Shown piece after piece: positions 47,067 through 58,808 of a stretch of DNA of 64,000 bases; position 1 is the stretch's first letter, and every line of letters starts with the position of its first letter. The stretch is from Theropithecus gelada (taxonomy: Eukaryota; Chordata; Mammalia; Primates; Cercopithecidae). The stretch covers positions 118,255,195 through 118,319,194 of the forward strand of contig NC_037669.1 of the NCBI RefSeq assembly GCF_003255815.1, read 5' to 3'. The translations under genes were made by a program, and so were the position numbers. The notes below the pieces were generated by a model. The model saw only the letters and a list, made by a program, of their open reading frames with translations, made no database searches and was not told the DNA's origin.

Positions 47067-48131
47067 ACTCAGCTTGCAGAATAGTTAAGAAGAATAGATA
47101 TAAAATACAATGCACTTAGCATAATGCTTAGCGAGGTTAATGTGAAAAGAAGGCAAATTATTGTGAAAGTGCACCCATCAGTACTTCGTGTGAGTCTCCA
47201 TGAGGCAGATAGGATAAATATTTATTATTATCTGCATTTTAGGTGTGGCAATCGTCTCCAAGATCACATAAATCAAACCAGGTATGAGGGTGGTACCTGC
47301 TTTGGGGTTACCTTTTTATTGTTTTTTCTTCTACATTATGGCTATAACCTTGTGCTTTCTGCCTGAAGAATTCACTTCATATTTAAATGTATACACAGTT
47401 TTGTTTGCATTTCTCATAGGTTCAACTGAGGTCAAAAAGTGACCATACAAAAGGTAATAACAGCCTCTATTTAATATCAGTTAAATCATCTGTTCTTCCA
47501 TCTTGTGGGCTGAAAAATAAGTTCCCAATAGCATGAAAAGTGATCTGAGTTTAACTGCAAAACAAAGTCATATATCAGTGCTGTAGGCACCAGCAATAAA
47601 CATTTCTTTAATTTGAATTCAAGGGCATTCTCACCATCAGACTAGTAGAATCAAAACAACACTGCTTTTCTACCGAGTAACCTTCACTCTGACCAGTGAC
47701 CATAAAAGCATGTATGATTCATTTCACTGAAAATTTATCACCTTGAAAACCTCCCTGGAGAGGCCAGCCAGTTCATTTCTGTGATATTTAGTTTTCTAAT
47801 TGCACCTTCACTTTTACCAAACTGTTTCTCAGATCTAGATCTTTGCCTTTTGAATACACTTGCCAAAGTATGAAGAAAAACTTATTTTCCTTGGTTGTTT
47901 ATTCTTTGATTAGGTATTACATAATCCAGAAACCACAGAAAAACAGAACGCTGTTAAAGTTAAACAACTTAAGTTGCCTAATAACTTGCAAAAAGCCAAA
48001 TTAATAGGAAAGAATGCCAATAGGAAGCTCTCAAGGCAGCTTCTATTCCTGGAACTTTCCCAGTCTCAGGAAACCCAGGTGTAGGATAGTAAAACTACTC
48101 AGACATAATCACCCTGCCTCTATTCCTCAGA

Positions 48132-48171
48132 TGAGTTCTCTCTCTCTCTCTCTTTCTCTTTCTCTCTCTCC
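48132..48171. repeat. TC-rich simple repeat
   Basis: (TC)n with a few TTTC interruptions, about 40 bp. The complement of the GA tract 1.1 kb to the left. Confidence 0.9.
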
Positions 48172-48469
48172 CCAACCCTCCCACTCCACCCTTTTACTCT
48201 GTCCTGACTCATTTCCTCACACTTTTTGTGGAAACAAGCTAACATTAATTTCAAAAGTGAAAGCTGGATGACTATGAATTTTAAAACAACTTTTGAAAAA
48301 AAAAAAAAAACCTCTTTGTCCTTCTTCTTACATATAAATGCAGGTAATGTTACGGGGGTCTTTGTTTGCTTTACTTCTTTAGCAAGACAGGACCATTGTT
48401 ATTAGGATTCTGCATTAAGCCGTACTGACTTGATGTTCATCATCAAGGCCAGCTGTGGCTCAATTTATT

Positions 48470-48766
48470 TTATTTTATTTTTTATTATTTTTTGAGACAG
48501 AGTTTTGCTCTTGTCACCCAGGCTGTAGTGCAGTAGTGCGATCTCGGCTCATTGCAACCTCCGCCTTCCGGGTTCAAGAGATTCAGCCTCCCAAGTAGCT
48601 GGGATTACAGATGCTCACCACCACGCCTGGCTGATTTTTGTATTTTAATAGACATGGGGTTTCACCGTGTTGGCCAGACTGGTCTGGAACTGCTGACCTC
48701 AGGTGATCCACCGGCTTTGGCCTTCCAAAGTGCTGAGATTACAGGCGTGAGCCACTGCGCCCAGCC
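48470..48766 (-). mobile_element. Alu, antisense
   Basis: Antisense Alu with a small internal deletion (AGAGATTCAGCCTCC). CTCAATTTTA/C flanks both sides. Confidence 0.94.
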
Positions 48767-48977
48767 TCAATTTTACAATGGGTAAAGTTTAGCTTCATTT
48801 CCTCCTTCTCAAAAACGTTTTCCATTTGTCCCGATGACTCTGAGTTTCAGGTTATGCAGATCTTTTCAGTCAATGGTAAAAACACTTTGACAAACTCACT
48901 CATTCATACCAGGTATTGGAGACTTTATACATAAGTGTTCCCAGAGCACTGCCACTTTCAGAGACTACACTGAAATA

Positions 48978-50454
48978 CAATCATGTGCCGCTTAACAATG
49001 ATGGGGATGTGTTCTGAGAAATGTGTCGTCAGGTGATGCTGTCATTGTGCAAATATTGGATTGTGCTTTCACAAACCTAGATGTTATAGCCTTCCACATC
49101 CAGGCTAGGTGGTATAGCTTATTGCTGCTAGGTTACAAACCTGTACAGCACGTTACTGTACTAAATACTGTAGGCAATTGTAACACAATGGTATGTATAC
49201 AGTAAAAATACGATATAAAAGATAAAAATGGTGTGCTTGTATAGGGCACCGGCCATTAATGGAGCCTGCAGAACTAGAAGTGGATGTGGGAGAGTGAATG
49301 ATTGATTGAGTGAATGTGAAGGCCTTAGGACATTGCTCTACACTACTGTAGACATTATAAACACTGTACACTTAGGCTACACTAAATCTACTAAACTTTT
49401 TTTTTTCTTTTTTTTTTTTTTTTGAGACAAAGTCTTGCTCTGTTGCCCAGGCTGGAGTGCAGTGGCATGATCTCGGCTCACTGCAACCTCCGCCTCCTGG
49501 GCTCAAGCAATTCTCCTGCCTCAGCCTCCTGAGTAACTGGGATTACAGGTGCGTGCTACCACGCCTGGCTAATTTTTTATGTTTTTGGTAGGGACGGGGT
49601 TTCATCATGTTGGCCAGGCTGGTCTCAATCTCCTGACTTCGTGATCTGCCTGCCTCAGCCTCACACAGTGCTGGGATTACAGGCCTGAGCCACTGTACCC
49701 GGCCACATTTTTTCTTTCTTCAGTAATAAATTAACCTTAGCGTACTGTAACATTTTTACTTGAAAAACATTTTAATTTTTTTTAACTTTCTGATTCCTTT
49801 GTAATAACACTTAGTCTGAAACACATTGTCTAACTGTACAAACATATTTTCTTTCTTTATATTCTTAGTCTATAAGTTTTTCTGTATTTTTAACAATTTT
49901 TAGTTTTAGTTTTTAAACTTTTTGTTAAAAACGAAGACACAAACACAATTAGCCCAGGTCTACACAAGGTCAGAATCAGCAATAACACTGTCTTCCATCT
50001 CTACATCTTACCTCGCAGGGAGATGGGGGCAGTAAGGTGCATGGAGCTGTCATCTCCTATGATAACAACACCTTCTGGAATACCTCCTGAAGGACATGCC
50101 TGAGGGTGTTTTACAGTTATCTTTTTAAAAAATACATAAGTAGAAAGAGTACACTCTAAAATAAAAATAAAAGGTATAATATAATAAATACAGTAACAAA
50201 GTGACTTCTTACTATCAAGCATTGTATGCTGTACATAATTGTATGTGCTATACTTTTATATGACTAACAGTGCAATAGATTTGTTTACACCACCATCACT
50301 AAGGGCATGCAAGTAATGTGTTGTGCTACAACATACGACGGCTATGACGCCACTAGGCAATAGAAAAATTTTCAGCTCCATGATAATCTTATGGGACTAC
50401 CTTCCTAGATGCAGTCTGTCATTGATGGAAACATTGTTACACAGCACATGACTA
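48978..50454. mobile_element. Tigger-like DNA transposon (non-autonomous)
   Basis: The ends are imperfect inverted repeats: left CAATCATGTGCCGCTTAACA, right complement TAGTCATGTGCTGTGTAACA. TA is present at both flanks (48976-48977 and 50455-50456), as expected for Tc1/mariner-Tigger elements. Typical inner phrases are TACTGTAGGCAATTGTAACAC and ATGGGACTACC. About 1.17 kb without its Alu; no transposase frame. The family number is not assigned. Confidence 0.85.
49397..49704 (-). mobile_element. Alu inside the DNA transposon
   Basis: Full-length antisense Alu with a T-rich tail interrupted by one C. Inserted after CTACTAAAC. Confidence 0.94.
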
Positions 50455-50744
50455 TAGGCAAGTAGTCATAGATTTATAATATGGGAGGATGTACTAGACA
50501 TATATTGAAAAAAGCTCTGAAAGGATACCAATACATTAGCAGAGGTTGCTTCTGGGCTTTAGGGTATGCATGGTTTTATATTTTCTCTTTTGCACTTTTC
50601 TGTGTCGTATCTAAAATTTCAACAACATAATACATTTACTGTTAGGAAAAATAACTTATTAATTAAAAACAGGATATAGGAAAGAGGGAAATGTTGCCGC
50701 TAGCCACGAGGTTAATAACTTATTTTAAAACATGTTAGGAACTA

Positions 50745-50870
50745 TTTATTCATTTGTTTGATTATTCATTCAAGAAATATTTTTGGTTGCCTAATATGTG
50801 CTAGGAATTTGGCCATGCTCTGAGGCTAACAGGTGAACAAAGCAGTGATTTGTTTGCTCTTCTTTGCATT
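50745..50870 (-). repeat. L2-like fragment
   Basis: ATTCATTCAAGAAATATTTTTGG, AATATGTGCTAGGAATTTGG and GGTGAACAAAGCAGTG follow the common antisense L2 3'-end wording. Diverged. Confidence 0.5.
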
Positions 50871-50920
50871 GGTCGCTATAGGAGGAGGCCAGTAGATGCT
50901 ATGGCATGAAAATGATTATT

Positions 50921-51216
50921 GCTGGGCATGGTGGCTCACGCCTGTAATGCCAGCACTTTGGGAGGCCGAGGCGGGTGGAACACCTGTGGTCAGGAGTTCA
51001 AGAGCAGCCTGGCCAACATGGTGAAACCCCCGTCTCTATTAAAAATACAAAAATCAGTTAGGCGTGATGGTGCACCGCTATAATCCCAGCTACTCGGGAG
51101 GCCGAAGGAAGAGTATCACTGCAACCTAGGAGGCAGAAGTTGCAGTGAGACGAGATCACACCACCGCACTCCAGCCTGGGTGACAGAATGAGACTCCATC
51201 TCAAAAACAAACAAGC
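50921..51216 (+). mobile_element. Alu whose tail is the L1 target
   Basis: Alu with an A-rich tail CAAAAACAAACAAGC. The full-length L1 starts at the very next base. Confidence 0.93.
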
Positions 51217-52245
51217 AGGAGGGGCGGAGCAAGATGGCCGAATAGGAGCAGCTCCAGTCTTCAACTCCCAGCGCCAGCGACACAGAAGACCGGTGATTTC
51301 GGCATTTTCAACTGAGGTACTGGGTTCATCTCACTGGGGAGTGCCGGACGATCGGTACTGGTCAGCTGCTGCAGCCCGACCAGCGAGAGCTGAAGCAGGG
51401 CGAGGCATTGCCTCACCTGAGAAGCGCAAGGGGGAAGGGAATCCCTTTTCCTAGCCAGGGGAACTGAGACACACAACACCTGGAGAATCGGGTAACTCCC
51501 ACCCCAATACTGCGCTTTGAGCAAACAGGCACACCAGGAGATCATATCCCACACCTGGCCGGGAGGGTCCCACACCCACGGAGCCTCCCTCATTGCTATT
51601 ACAGCAGTCTGTGATCTACCGGCAAGGCAGCAGCGAGGCTGGGGGAGGGGCGCCCGCCATTGCTGAGGCTTAAGTAGGTAAACAAAGCTGCTGGGAAGCT
51701 CGAACTGGGTGGAGCTCACAGCAGCTCAAGGAAACCTGCCTGTCTCTGTAGACTCCACCTCTGGGGGCAGGGCACAGAAAACAATAACAAAGCAGCAGAA
51801 AGCTCTGCAGACGCAAACGACTCTGTCTGACAGCTTTGAAAAGAGCAGTGGATCTCCCAACATGGAGGTTGAGATCTGAGAAGGGACAGACTCCCTGCTC
51901 AAGCGGGTCCCTGACCCCTGAGTAGCCTAACTGGGAGACATCCCCCACTAGGGGCAGTCTGACACCCCACACCTCACAGGGTGGAGTACACCCCTGAGAG
52001 GAAGCTTCCAAAGCAAGAATCAGACAGGTACACTTGCTGTTCAGAAATATTCTATCTTCTGCAGCCTCTGCTGCTGTTACCCAGGCAAACAGGGTCTGGA
52101 GTGGACCTCAAGCAATCTCCAACAGACCTACAGCTGAGGGTCCTGACTGTTAGAAGGAAAACTATCAAACAGGAAGGACACCTACACCAAAACCCCATCA
52201 GTACATCACCATCATCAAAGACCAGAGGCAGATAAAACCACAAAG
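51217..52245 (+). promoter_or_regulatory. L1 5' UTR / internal promoter
   Basis: GC-rich leader of about 1 kb. The CAAGATGGCCG at 51230-51240 is the YY1-binding site that positions transcription in primate L1s. It could drive sense transcription through the element and into the BUD23 copy 2.8 kb downstream. Inference only. Confidence 0.75.
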
Positions 52246-53262
52246 ATGGGGAAAAAGCAGGGCAGAAAAGCTGGAAATTCAAAAAACAAGAGCGCATCTC
52301 CCCCGGCAAAGGAGCGCAGCTCATCGCCAGCAACGGATCAAAGCTGGACGGAGAATGACTTTGACGAGATGAGAGAAGAAGGCTTCAGTCCATCAAATTT
52401 CTCAGAGCTAAAGGAGGAATTACGTACCCAGCGCAAAGAAACTAAAAATCTTGAAAAAAAAGTGGAAGAATTGACGGCTAGACTAATTAATGCAGAGAAG
52501 GTCATAAACGAAATGAAAGAGATGAAAACCATGACACGAGAAATACGTGACAAATGCACAAGCTTCAGTAACCGACTCGATCAACTGGAAGAAAGAGTAT
52601 CAGCAATTGAGGATCAAATGAATGAAATGAAGCGAGAAGAGAAACCAAAAGAAAAAAGAAGAAAAAGAAATGAACAAAGCCTGCAAGAAGTATGGGATTA
52701 GGTAAAAAGACCAAATCTACGTCTGATTGGGGTGCCTGAAAGTGAGGGGGAAAATGGAACCAAGTTGGAAAACACTCTTCAGGATATCATCCAGGAGAAC
52801 TTCCCCAACCTAGTAGGGCAGGCCAACATTCAAATCCAGGAAATACAGAGAACGCCACAAAGATACTCCTCGAGAAGAGCAACTCCAAGACACATAATTG
52901 CCAGATTCACCAAAGTTGAAATGAAGGAAAAAATCTTAAGGGCAGCCAGAGAGAAAGGTCGGGTTACCCACAAAGGGAAGCCCATCAGACTAACAGCAGA
53001 TCTCTCGGCAGAAACGCTACAAGCCAGAAGAGAGTGGGGGCCAATATTCAACATTCTTAAAGAAAAGAATTTTCAACCCAGAATTTTATATCCAGCCAAA
53101 CTAAGTTTCATAAGTGAAGGAGAAATAAAATCCTTTACAGATAAGCAAATGTTTAGAGATTTTGTCACCACCAGGCCTGCCTTACAAGAGACCCTGAAGG
53201 AAGCACTAAACATGCAAAGGAACAACCAGTACCAGCCATTGCAAAAACATGCCAAAATGTAA
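52246..53262 (+). pseudogene. L1 ORF1, 338 codons with one internal stop
   Basis: ORF1p is the trimeric RNA chaperone of L1 (coiled coil, RRM, C-terminal domain). The frame is continuous from ATG 52246 to the stop at 53260-53262, the usual 338-residue length, except for a TAG at 52699-52701 (after codon 151, just past the Glu/Lys-rich coiled coil). The half after the stop is open with the expected RNA-binding wording (RRATPRHIIARF, AAREKGRVTHKG, ARREWGPIFNILKEKNFQPRILYPAK). A single-base change explains the loss. Confidence 0.92.
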
Positions 53263-54174
53263 AGACCATTGAGGCTAGGAAGAAACTGCATCAACTAACG
53301 AGCAAAATAACCAGTTAATATCATAATGGCAGGATCAAGTTCACACATAACAATATTAACCTTAAATGTAAATGGACTAAATGGTCCAATTAAAAGACAC
53401 AGACTGGCAAACTGGATAAAGAGTCAAGACCCATCAGTCTGCTGTATTCAGGAGACCCATCTCACATGCAGAGACATACATAGGCTCAAAATAAAGGGAT
53501 GGAGGAAGATTTACCAAGCAAATGGAGAACAAAACAAAAAAAAGCAGGGGTTGCAATACTAGTCTGTGATAAAACAGACTTTAAACCATCAAAGATCAAA
53601 AGAGACAAAGAAGGCCATTACATAATGGTAAAGGGATCAATTCAACAGGAAGAGCTAACTATCCTAAATATATATGCACCCAATACAGGAGCACCCAGAT
53701 TCATAAAGCAAGTCCTTAGAGACTTACAAAGACACTTAGACTCCCATACAATAATAATGGGAGACTTCAACACTCCACTGTCAACATTAGACAGATCAAT
53801 GAGACAGAAAGTTAACAAAGATATCCAGGAATTGAACTCATCTCTGCAGCAAGCAGACCTAATAGACATCTATAGAACTCTCCACTCCAAATCAACAGAA
53901 TATACATTCTTCTCAGCACCACATCGCACTTATTCCAAAATTGACCACATAACTGGAAGTAAAGCACTCCTCAGCAAATGTACAAGAACAAAAATTATAA
54001 CAAACTCACTCTCAGACCACAGTGCAATCAAACTAGAACTCAGGACTAAGAAACTCAATCAAGGCAGGCGTGCTGCTGAGGCGTGAGTATGGCGTCTCGC
54101 GGCGGGCGTCCGGAGCACGGTGGACCACCGGAGCTGTTTTATGATGAGAAAGAAGCCCGGAAATACGTTCGCAA

Positions 54175-54271
54175 GTGAGGGGAGCCCGAGTACTGCGCGG
54201 TGTCCGGGGGTCGGGAAGCGGCAAGTTGTCCCGGTTGCTGGCGTTGCCCGGAAAGCTCGTGGAATTTGGGG
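54175..54271 (+). other. retained intron-1 segment in the BUD23 copy
   Basis: Lies between exon 1 ending ...GTTCGCAA and exon 2 starting CTCACGG. It opens with GTGAGG, a good 5' splice site, but does not end in AG, so it is not a whole intron. The simplest reading is use of an alternative 5' splice site 97 nt downstream in the copied RNA. 97 nt also shifts the frame. Confidence 0.85.
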
Positions 54272-55162
54272 CTCACGGATGATTGATATCCAGACCAGGA
54301 TGGCTGGGCGAGCACTGGAGCTTCTTTATCTGCCAGAGAATAAGCCCTGTTACCTGCTGGATATTGGCTGTGGCACTGGGCTGAGTGGAAGTTATCTCTC
54401 AGATGAAGGGCACTATTGGGTGGGCCTGGATATCAGCCCTGCCATGCTGGATGAGGCCGTGGACCGAGAGATAGAGGGAGACCTACTGCTGGGGGATATG
54501 GGCCAGGGCATCCCATTCAAGCCGGGCACATTTGACGGTTGCATCAGCATTTCTGCTGTGCAGTGGCTGTGTAATGCTAACAAGAAGTCTGAAAACCCTG
54601 CCAAGCGCCTGTACTGCTTTTTTGCTTCTCTTTTTTCTGTTCTCGTCCGGGGATCCCGAGCTGTCCTGCAGCTATACCCTGAGAACTCAGAGCAGTTGGA
54701 GCTGATCACAACCCAGGCCACAAAGGCGGGCTTCTCCGGTGGCATGGTGGTGGACTACCCTAACAGTGCCAAAGCAAAGAAATTCTACCTCTGCTTGTTT
54801 TCTGGGCCTTCGACCTTTATACCAGAGGGGCTGAGTGAAAATCAGGATGCAGATGAACCCAGGGAGTCTGTGTTCACCAATGAGAGGGTCCCATTCAGGA
54901 TGTCGCGGCGGGGAATGGTGAGGAAGAGCCGGGCATGGGTGCTGGAGAAGAAGGAGCGGCACAGGCGCCAGGGCAGGGAAGTCAGACCTGACACCCAGTA
55001 CACCGGCCGCAAGCGCAAGCCCCGCTTCTAAGTCACCACGCAGTTCTGGACAGGCACTTGCCTCTGTACTTTTCTATATTGTTCAGCTGACAAAGTAGTA
55101 TTTTAGAAAAGTTCTAAAGTTCTGAAAATGTTTTCTGCAGTAAAAAAAAAAAAAAGTACTCT

Positions 55163-55299
55163 GGGCCGGGCGTGGTGGCTCACACCTGTAATCCCAGCAC
55201 CTTGGTTGGGAGGCTGAGGCGGGAGGATCATTTGAGGCCAGGAGTTTAAGACGTGCCTAGGCAACATAATGAGACTTCGTTTCTAGAGGGGGGAGAAAA
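55163..55299 (+). repeat. Alu-derived monomer in the BUD23 3' UTR
   Basis: GGGCCGGGCGTGGTGGCTCA through a left-arm Alu sequence ending at GACTTCGTTTCTAG, with no right arm. It lies between UTR parts and before the copied poly(A), so it was probably in the parental mRNA. Confidence 0.8.
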
Positions 55300-57120
55300 A
55301 AGCTCTTGAGCATCTTATTTTGTTTAAAAGCAAGAAATAAAAATTCCTTTTGTGGAAAAAAAAAAAAAAAAGAAACTCAATCAAAACCGCTCAACTACAT
55401 GGAAACTGAACAACCTGCTCCTGAATGACTACTGGGTACATAACAAAATGAAGGCAGAAATAAAGATATTCTTTGAAACCAATGAGAACAAAGATACAAC
55501 ATACCAGAATCTCTGGGACACATTTAAAGCAGTGTGTAGAGGGAAATTTATAGCACTAAATGCCCACAAGAGAAAGCAGGAAAGATCGAAAATTGATGCT
55601 CTAACATCACAATGAAAAGAACTAGAGAAGCAAGAGCAAACACATTCAAAAGTTAGCAGAAGGCAAGAAATAACTAAGATCAGAGCAGAACTGAAGGAGA
55701 TAGAGATACAAAAAACCCACCAAAAAATCAATGAATCCAGGAGTTGGTTTTTTGAAAAGATCAATAAAATTGAGAGACCGCTAGCAAGACTAATAAAGAA
55801 GAAAAGAGAGAAGAATCAAATAGATGCAATAAAAAATGATAAAGGGGATATCACCACTGACCCCACAGAAATACAAACTACCATCAGAGAATACTATAAA
55901 CACCTCTACGCAAATAAACTAGAAAATCTAGAAGAAATGGATAATTTCCTGGACACTTACACTCTTCCAAGACTAAACCAGGAAGAAGTTGATTCCCTGA
56001 ATAGACCAATAGCAGGCTCTGAAATTGAGGCAATAATTAATAGCCTACCAACCAAAAAAAGTCCAGGACCAGATGGATTCACAGCTGTATTCTACCAGAG
56101 GTACAAGGAGGAGCTGGTACCATTCCTTCTGAAACTATTCCAATCAATAGAAAAAGAGGGAATCCTCCCTAACTCATTTTATGAGGCCAACATCATCCTG
56201 ATACCAAAGTCTGGCAGAGAAACACACAAAAAAGAGAATTTTAGACCAATATCCCTGATGAACATTGATGCAAAAATCCTCAATAAAATACTGGCAAACC
56301 AGATCCAGCAGCACATCAAAAAGCTTATCCACCATGATCAAGTGGGCTTCATCCCTGGGATACAAGTCTGGTTCAACATACGCAAATCAATAAACATAAT
56401 CCAGCATATAAACAGAACCAAAGACAAGAACCACATGATTATCTCAATAGATGCAGAAAAGGCTTTTGACAAAATTCAACAGCCCTTCATGCTAAAAACG
56501 CTCAATAAATTCGGTATTGATGGAATGTACCTCAAAATAATAAGAGCTATTTATGACAAACCCACAGCCGATATCATACTGAATGGGCAAAAACTGGAAA
56601 AATTCCCTTTGAAAACTGGCACTAGACAGGGATGCCCTCTCTCACCACTCCTATTCAACATAGTGTTGGAAGTTCTGGCTAGGGCAATCAGGCAAGAGAA
56701 AGAAATCAAGGGTATTCAGTTAGGAAAAGAAGAAGTCAAATTGTCCCTCTTTGCAGATGACATGATTGTATATTTAGAAAACCCCATTGTCTCAGCCCAA
56801 AATCTCCTTAAGCTGATAAGCAACTTCAGCAAAGTCTCAGGATACAAAATTAATGTGCAAAAATCACAAGCATTCTTATACACCAGTAACAGACAAACAG
56901 AGAGCCAAATCATGAATGAACTTCCATTCACAATTGCTTCAAAGAGAATCAAATACCTAGGAATCCAACTTACAAGGGATGTAAAGGACCTCTTCAAGGA
57001 GAACTACAAACCACTGCTCAGTGAAATCAAAGAGGACACAAACAAATGGAAGAACATACCATGCTCACGGATAGGAAGAATCAATATCGTGAAAATGGCC
57101 ATACTGCCCAAGGTTATTTA

Positions 57121-57432
57121 TTTATTTATTTTTATTTTTTATTTTTTTTTGAGACAGAGTCTCGCTCTGTCACCCAGGCTGGAGTGCAGTGGCCGGATCT
57201 CAGCTCACTGCAAGCTCCGCCTCCCGGGTTCACGCCATTCTCCTGCCTCAGCCTCCCGAGTAGCTGGGACTACAGGCGCCCGCCGCCACGCCCGGCTAAG
57301 TTTTTGTATTTTTTAGTAGAGACGGGGTTTCACCGTGTCAGCCAGGATGGTCTCGATCTCCTGACCTCGTGATCCGCCCGTCTCGGCCTCCCAAAGTGCT
57401 GGGATTACAGGCTTGAGCCACCGCGCCCGGCC
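57121..57432 (-). mobile_element. AluYR-type Alu in the L1 ORF2
   Basis: Nearly unmutated antisense Alu. TGCCCAAGGTTATTTA duplicates at 57105-57120 and 57433-57448. Read on the + strand it has GTGGCCGGATCTCAGCTC, CCGCCGCCACGCCCGG, TCCGCCCGTCTCGG and CAGGCTTGAGCCACC. These are changes I associate with Old World monkey AluYR rather than human AluY. Confidence 0.9.
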
Positions 57433-58808
57433 TGCCCAAGGTTATTTATAGATTCAATGCCATCCCCATCAAGCTACCAATGAGTTTCTTCACAGAATTG
57501 GAAAAAACTGCTTGAAAGTTCATATGGAACCAAAAAAGAGCCCGCATCGCCAAGACAATCCTAAGTCAAAAGAACAAAGCTGGAGGCATCACGCTACCTG
57601 ACTTCAAACTATACTACAAGGCTATAGTAACCAAAACAGCATGGTACTGGTACCAAAACAGAGATATAGACCAATGGAACAGGACAGAGTCCTCAGAAAT
57701 AATACCACACATCTACAGCCATCTGATCTTTGACAAACCTGAGAGAAACAAGAAATGGGGAAAGGATTTCCTATTTAATAAATGGTGCTGGGAAAATTGG
57801 CTAGCCATAAGTAGAAAGCTGAAACTGGATCCTTTCCTTACTCCTTATACGAAAATTAATTCAAGATGGATTAGAGACTTAAATGTTAAACCTAATACCA
57901 TAAAAACCCTAGAAGAAAACCTAGGTAGTACCATTCAGGACATAGGCATGGGCAAAGACTTCATGTCTACAATGCCAAAAGCAATGGCAGCAAAAGCCAA
58001 AATTGACACATGGGATCTAATTAAACTAAAGAGCTTCTGCACAGCAAAAGAAACTACCATCAGAGTGAACAGGCAACCTACAGAATGGGAGAAAATTTTT
58101 GCAATCTACTCATCTGACAAAGGGCTAATATCCAGAACCTACAAAGAACTCAAACAAATTTACAAGAAAAAAACAAACAACCCCATCAAACAGTGGGCAA
58201 AGGATATGAACAGACATTTCTCAAAAGAAGACATTCATACAGCCAACAGACACATGAAAAAATGCTCATCATTGCTGGGCATCAGAGAAATGCAAATCAA
58301 AACCACAAGGAGATACCATCTCACACCAGTTAGAATGGCGATCATTAAAAAGTCAGGAAACAACAGGTGCTGGAGAGGATGTGGAGAAATAGGAACACTT
58401 TTACACTGTTGGTGGGATTGTAAACTAGTTCAACCATTATGGAAAACAGTATGGCGATTCCTCAAGGATCTAGAACTAGATGTACCATATGACCCAGCCA
58501 TCCCATTACTGGGTATATACCCAAAGGATTATAAATTATGCTGCTATAAAGACACATGCACACGTATGTTTATTGCAGCACTATTCACAATAGCAAAGAC
58601 TTGGAATCAACCCAAATGTCCATCAGTGACAGATTGGATTAAGAAAATGTGGCATATATACACCATGGAATACTATGCAGCCATAAAAAAGGATGAGTTT
58701 GTGTCCTTTGTAGGGACATGGATGCAGCTGGAATCCATCATTCTTAGCAAACTATCACAAGAACAGAAAACCAAACACCGCATGTTCTCACTCATAGGTG
58801 GGAACTGA

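Larger units (their letters stand above)
46566..48469. other. unassigned sequence with GA and TC tracts
   Basis: Contains a GA-rich tract (about 47005-47066), a TC-rich tract (about 48132-48171) and a weak antisense MIR-like stretch at about 47200-47290. No exon recognised. Confidence 0.4.
54063..55370 (+). pseudogene. BUD23: BUD23 (WBSCR22) processed pseudogene
   Basis: Retrocopy of BUD23, the TRMT112-dependent methyltransferase that makes N7-methylguanosine in 18S rRNA. It starts with 5' UTR (GGCAGGCGTGCTGCTGAGG), ATG at 54089, exon 1 to 54174, then 97 nt of intron 1 beginning GTGAGG (54175-54271), then exon 2 onward from CTCACGG. The intron piece creates a TGA at codon 30. From the ATG at 54279 the parental frame (MIDIQTRMAG) is open for 250 codons to the stop at 55029-55031. 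It includes SAM motif I (LLDIGCGTGLSG) and the basic C-terminus (GRKRKPRF). The 3' UTR holds an Alu-like monomer. AATAAA (55336-55341) precedes a 15-nt poly(A). AAGAAACTCAATCAA duplicates at 54048-54062 and about 55371-55385. All later introns are absent. Sense relative to the L1. Confidence 0.96.
53326..58808 (+). pseudogene. L1 ORF2, disrupted
   Basis: Endonuclease domain from 53326: LTLNVNGLNGPIKRHRLANW, GDFNTPLS and SDHSAIKLEL are present. A frameshift occurs in the A-rich stretch near 53535-53546. The BUD23 retrocopy splits the endonuclease-RT linker (54063-55370). An in-frame TGA occurs at 55613-55615. The reverse-transcriptase domain is well preserved (55937-57110), including FADD at 56750-56761. 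An AluYR interrupts at 57121-57432. A further frame break lies near 57508. The Cys-rich end (CWRGCGEIGTLLHCWWDC) is intact in the open part 57948-58808. The 459-codon frame ends in Alu sequence, not in a real product. Confidence 0.92.

Noticed and set aside
46990..48175. GA and TC tracts as a functional inverted repeat
   Set aside because: Both are low-complexity and 1.1 kb apart; complementarity is expected from composition alone.
54120..55031. 303-codon frame as an intact BUD23-like gene
   Set aside because: The first ~53 residues come from out-of-frame exon 1 and intron sequence. The true start at 54089 meets a stop after 29 codons. Kept as pseudogene with an open remainder.
55937..57316. 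459-codon open frame as a gene
   Set aside because: It is L1 reverse transcriptase that runs into an antisense Alu; the last ~60 residues are Alu-encoded. Annotated as part of disrupted ORF2.
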